From the NCBI GenBank assembly GCA_963823245.1, contig CAWGKQ010000012.1, positions 124,001 to 188,000 on the forward strand: a DNA stretch of 64,000 bases. Reading direction: 5' to 3'. Made by a program: the position numbers and the translations under genes. Below are positions 61,401 through 64,000 of the stretch, one piece after another. Position 1 is the first letter of the stretch, and each line of letters opens with the position of its first letter. The notes below the pieces were generated by a model. That model saw only the letters and a list, made by a program, of their open reading frames with translations. It made no database searches and had not been told where the DNA came from. The stretch comes from JAWVFM01 sp963823245 (GTDB taxonomy: Bacteria > Actinomycetota > Thermoleophilia > Solirubrobacterales > 70-9).

Positions 61401-63704
61401 TCAGGCGGCGCGAAGCGCCGGACCGGGCGCCGGATTGCGAGCCCGGGTGCCGAGCGCGCGGTCATAAGCGGCGGCGAGCTGCTCGAAGCTCGCGTCCCAG
61501 CTCCGGCCCCGAACCACCTCGCGGCCTGCCGCGGCAAGCTGCGCGCGCAGGAAGCGCGAGGCGGCGAGCTGCGCCAGCGCTGTTGCGAGCTCGCCTGCAT
61601 CCGGCGCGCAGAGCCAACCGGTTCGCTGGTCCTGGATGAGCGTCGCCGGCCCGCCCTCGCCGACCGCGACGACCGCCAGGCCGCTCGCCTGTGCCTCGGT
61701 GACGACCTGGCCGTAGGTGTCGGTTCGCGAGCAGAACAGGAACAGGTCGGCGCTCGCGTACGCGCGAGCGAGCGCCGGGCGATCGAGCCAGCCGAGGAAC
61801 GTGATCGTCTCGCCGAGCCGAGCTCGAAGCCACTGCTCCTCGGGTCCGCCGCCGGCGATGACGAGGTGGAGCCTCGGGTCGCGCTCGCGCGCCGCCTCGT
61901 AGGAATCGGCGAGCAGCTCGATCCCCTTCTCGCGCGCGATCCGTCCGGCGTAGAGCACCGTGATCTCGCCCGGGAGGGAGCCTGGGTCGCGCCTCGCCGG
62001 GTCGAACATCTCGACGTCGACGCCTCGCACCCAGCGCGCGACGCGGTCAGCCGGCACCCCGAGCGCCTCCAGCGACCGATCGGCTGAGGCGCTCGGCGAC
62101 AGGACGCGCCGCGAGCGTCCGTAGAGGCCCGAGAGCACCACCCGCATGGCGACCGCGAGGCGGGGATCGCCCCCGCGAACCGCGGCATAGGCGTCGAGCT
62201 CGGTGTGGTGGCTCGCGACGAGCGCGGTGCCGGAGACGCCGGCTGCGAGGGCGGCACCGATGCCGGCCGGCCCGGGCGCCGTGACGTGGATCAGGTCGTA
62301 GCGCCCGTCGGCGAGCGTCTCCACGAGCTCGGGGACGCTCGGCACGCCGACCTCCAGGCCGGGGTAGAACGGGACCTCGGCCTCGAGCACCGCCGGCAGG
62401 CGCCGATCGACCCGGGAATCGGTCCCCACCACGTCGACGTCGTAGCCGGGCACGCCGTGCTCGCGGATGCGCTCCACGGTGTGCGTGACGCCGTGCATCG
62501 AGCCCGCGCCATCGACGACCACCGCAACGCGGGGCAGCTCGGAGTCGCGCCGCTCGAGCTTCGCTCGCTCGCGGGCGAGAAAGCTCGTTGCCGGCGCGTA
62601 GGGAATCGCGGGTACGCAAGCCGCGAGCAGCGCCGCACCGGCCTCGCCGTAGCCCTCGCCGCTCGCGAGCGCCTGCGACCCCGCCTCGACCGCGGCGCGC
62701 AGGCGGAGCTCGTGCGAGGCGCGGGCGCGGCGGTAGAGGTCGGAGTGGCTGAAGTCGTCGGCCTGCATCGCGCGCACGAGCACCGCCGGGTCCGCCGCCG
62801 CCTCGGGGTCGAGGCTCACCGACCGCACCCACGCCGCAAGCAGCGCCCGGGCGTGCTCGGGCCCGATGCCCGCGGCCCCGTCGCCGCCCCGCTCCTCGCC
62901 GTCGGCCACCACTCTCCCCGCCAGCTCGAGGATCTTCGCGGCGTCGAGCCCGTCGCCCTCGGCGTCACCGCTGCCGGCCAGGACGCGCGCTCCGAGCGCG
63001 ATCGCCGCGTGCGCCCACTTGGCGGCGGACCCCTGCGCCCCCTTGGCCTCTGCCCGGCCCGCTCGGAGGTGATCGAGAAGCTCTTCCGGCGTCGACGCGA
63101 CCGGCGTTTCGGTCCAGGTCCGCCCGATGTCAACGCCGGCGTGGTCGTCCGAGCCGCCGATCCCGCACGCGCCGTTCGTCTCCGCGTAGACGGCCGCCGG
63201 TTGGTTCAGCTCCGGGGCGCGCGAGCCGTTTCGCACCTCCCAGATGCCGAATAGCTCCGCGAGGCGCCGGCGGTGGCGCGGGCGAAGCGGCGCGGCGACC
63301 GCGAAGAATGGATGCGCGAGGGCGCAGGCGATGTCGCGCTCGGCGAGGTACTCCGCGCAGCTCTCGAGGTCGCCCGCGCGCGCTTGAAGCTCGGAGTGGT
63401 CCGCCGGCGTGATGCCGAAGCAGAGAACGTGGACCGTCTGCTCCTCACCGCGGAAGCGGGCGGTCAGCTCCTCCGAGACGAAGACGTCGGGCCGATCCGC
63501 GATCTCCAGGCAGCCGTCGATAGTGTCGTGATCGGTGATGGTGACGAAGTCCATCCCGCGCGCCTTGGCGAGCGCATAGACCTCTTCGGGCGGGGTCGCG
63601 CATTCCGGGAGGTCGAGGGCCCGCTGGACGCCGAGCTTCGCGACGGCTGAGGCGGTCGAGTGACAGTGGAGGTCGGCCTTCGCAGTGGCCGGTGAGGGAA
63701 TCAT
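61401..63704 (-). CDS. PHP-domain phosphoesterase fused to GT4 glycosyltransferase (767 aa)
   Basis: Residues 1-220 are a PHP domain with a full set of metal ligands: DLHCHSTAS, VTITDHDTIDG, CALAHPFFA and IGGSDDHAGVD. Residues about 225-390 are a mostly helical Ala/Glu-rich linker. Residues about 395-750 are a family-4 glycosyltransferase: VAVVVDGAGSMHGVTHTVERI, PAGIGAALAAGVSGTALVASHHTELD, VLYAGRIAREKGIELL and the nucleotide-sugar E-x7-E region YGQVVTEAQASGLAVVA. Such a phosphoesterase-glycosyltransferase fusion could make and trim a phosphoglycan or glycolipid. Start ATG 63704. It lies 18 bp upstream of ppk on the same strand, so co-transcription is likely. Confidence 0.87.
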   Translation of the reverse strand: MIPSPATAKADLHCHSTASAVAKLGVQRALDLPECATPPEEVYALAKARGMDFVTITDHDTIDGCLEIADRPDVFVSEELTARFRGEEQTVHVLCFGITPADHSELQARAGDLESCAEYLAERDIACALAHPFFAVAAPLRPRHRRRLAELFGIWEVRNGSRAPELNQPAAVYAETNGACGIGGSDDHAGVDIGRTWTETPVASTPEELLDHLRAGRAEAKGAQGSAAKWAHAAIALGARVLAGSGDAEGDGLDAAKILELAGRVVADGEERGGDGAAGIGPEHARALLAAWVRSVSLDPEAAADPAVLVRAMQADDFSHSDLYRRARASHELRLRAAVEAGSQALASGEGYGEAGAALLAACVPAIPYAPATSFLARERAKLERRDSELPRVAVVVDGAGSMHGVTHTVERIREHGVPGYDVDVVGTDSRVDRRLPAVLEAEVPFYPGLEVGVPSVPELVETLADGRYDLIHVTAPGPAGIGAALAAGVSGTALVASHHTELDAYAAVRGGDPRLAVAMRVVLSGLYGRSRRVLSPSASADRSLEALGVPADRVARWVRGVDVEMFDPARRDPGSLPGEITVLYAGRIAREKGIELLADSYEAARERDPRLHLVIAGGGPEEQWLRARLGETITFLGWLDRPALARAYASADLFLFCSRTDTYGQVVTEAQASGLAVVAVGEGGPATLIQDQRTGWLCAPDAGELATALAQLAASRFLRAQLAAAGREVVRGRSWDASFEQLAAAYDRALGTRARNPAPGPALRAA

Positions 63705-63815
63705 CGTCGTTCCCGTCCTTTCGCATCGATTTCACCCGGAAGGTTCGACGTGACCGGCCCTCACCACGTGAAGAACCTGCAAATGGAGGGATACGGTCCT
63801 GTGAACGACCAGGCG

Positions 63816-64000
63816 CTACCAGGACCCGCGATGCGGCTTGCCCGGGCGGTCGAGCCAGACGCGGAAGAGGCGACCGAGCTTGCGGCCGCTCACGGTCTCC
63901 GCGAGGTCGACGAACTGCCCGATCGTCGCGTTTCCGTAGCGGTGGGGAGCGGTCCAGTCGCGGAGGAGGGTGTAGAAGTCGTGAGAGCCGATTCGCTCGC
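63816..64000 (-). CDS. M1-family metallopeptidase, C-terminal end (partial)
   Basis: Reading from the window end: RIGSHDFYTLLRDWTAPHRY, GNATIGQFVDLAETVSG and LGRLFRVWLDRPGKPHRGSW then stop. This is the helical C-terminal segment of bacterial M1 aminopeptidases, where F...LR.W...H..GNAT...F...AE..SG.DL..FF..WL is common. The catalytic HExxH part lies beyond the window, so the peptidase function is inferred from this tail alone. Confidence 0.7.
   Translation of the reverse strand, partial: ERIGSHDFYTLLRDWTAPHRYGNATIGQFVDLAETVSGRKLGRLFRVWLDRPGKPHRGSW

Noticed and set aside
57936..62087. A very long open frame (about 1380 codons) on the plus strand opposite dinB, ppk and the glycosyltransferase fusion.
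   Set aside because: It lies antisense to three well-supported intact genes. The protein is rich in Arg, His, Glu, Leu and Val without any domain, as expected of the shadow frame of GC-rich genes.
1..64000. CRISPR arrays, IS elements, prophage genes, tRNA or rRNA genes.
   Set aside because: No regular short repeats with spacers, transposase or integrase motifs, attachment-site duplications, or tRNA/rRNA signatures were found by eye on either strand.

Overview
The window is a very GC-rich stretch of bacterial chromosome, densely packed with genes on both strands. It most resembles an actinobacterium of the Thermoleophilia/Solirubrobacterales type. That placement is inferred from an F420-type LLM oxidoreductase, a fused 2-oxoglutarate dehydrogenase (E2+E1), a decaprenyl-phosphate phosphoribosyltransferase-like UbiA protein, a c-di-AMP riboswitch ahead of a cell-wall hydrolase, PucR and CarH/LitR regulators, and many acyl-CoA/SDR enzymes. 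I see no prophage, IS element, CRISPR array, rRNA or tRNA.

Layout. 1-2 kb: 3' end of citrate synthase, a small helix-hairpin-helix protein and a pair of overlapping conserved unknown genes. 2.3-5.4 kb: a damaged secreted glycoside hydrolase and two acyl-CoA dehydrogenases. 5.4-7.1 kb: two secreted proteins, one built from seven Cys-containing repeats. 7.1-11.7 kb: UbiA prenyltransferase, VOC protein and a 1088-residue ATPase-TPR-nucleotide cyclase. 12-16.4 kb: a lipoprotein, then a two-gene operon of a double-SDR fatty acyl reductase and an alkylglycerone-phosphate-synthase-like flavoprotein. 16.5-21.6 kb: a B12-dependent (CarH/LitR-like) MerR photoregulator diverging from a five-gene SDR/SRPBCC/FAD-oxidase/DUF1365/SRPBCC operon. 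21.7-30.5 kb: central carbon metabolism (2-oxoglutarate dehydrogenase, aconitase), an SDR and a glutaredoxin-like protein. 30.5-35.6 kb: promoter, ydaO-type riboswitch and secreted NlpC/P60-like hydrolase, then a polyamine-type ABC transporter (potADBC order). 35.6-40.2 kb: a PP2C/STAS/anti-sigma partner-switching cassette, an F420 oxidoreductase and a broken DUF559 gene. 40.3-49.2 kb: an amine/amino-acid catabolic operon (aminotransferase, PucR regulator, saccharopine-dehydrogenase-like, alanine dehydrogenase, aldehyde dehydrogenase) diverging from an APC permease and a universal stress protein. 49.2-56.8 kb: thiolase-like lipid-transfer protein with SDR and aldehyde dehydrogenase behind a TetR-type palindrome, an amidase and a phytoene-desaturase-like oxidoreductase. 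56.8-64 kb: a second damaged glycoside hydrolase, DNA polymerase IV, a vestigial third hydrolase tail, polyphosphate kinase, a PHP-glycosyltransferase fusion and the 3' end of an M1-type metallopeptidase.

How the parts fit. Citrate synthase, aconitase and 2-oxoglutarate dehydrogenase supply three TCA steps. The polyamine transporter and the aminotransferase/alanine dehydrogenase/aldehyde dehydrogenase operon look like uptake and breakdown of amines or omega-amino acids. The 12.6-21.6 kb region reads as a lipid-modification island with a light/B12 switch in its middle.

Two features of the sequence deserve caution. First, at least 26 single-base frameshifts interrupt otherwise well-conserved genes (22 are net +1), which points to consensus errors in the assembly. 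Frameshifted genes are listed over their full conceptual span. Second, all three copies of one glycoside-hydrolase family are damaged, and one carries a 90-bp in-frame microinversion flanked by imperfect inverted repeats.
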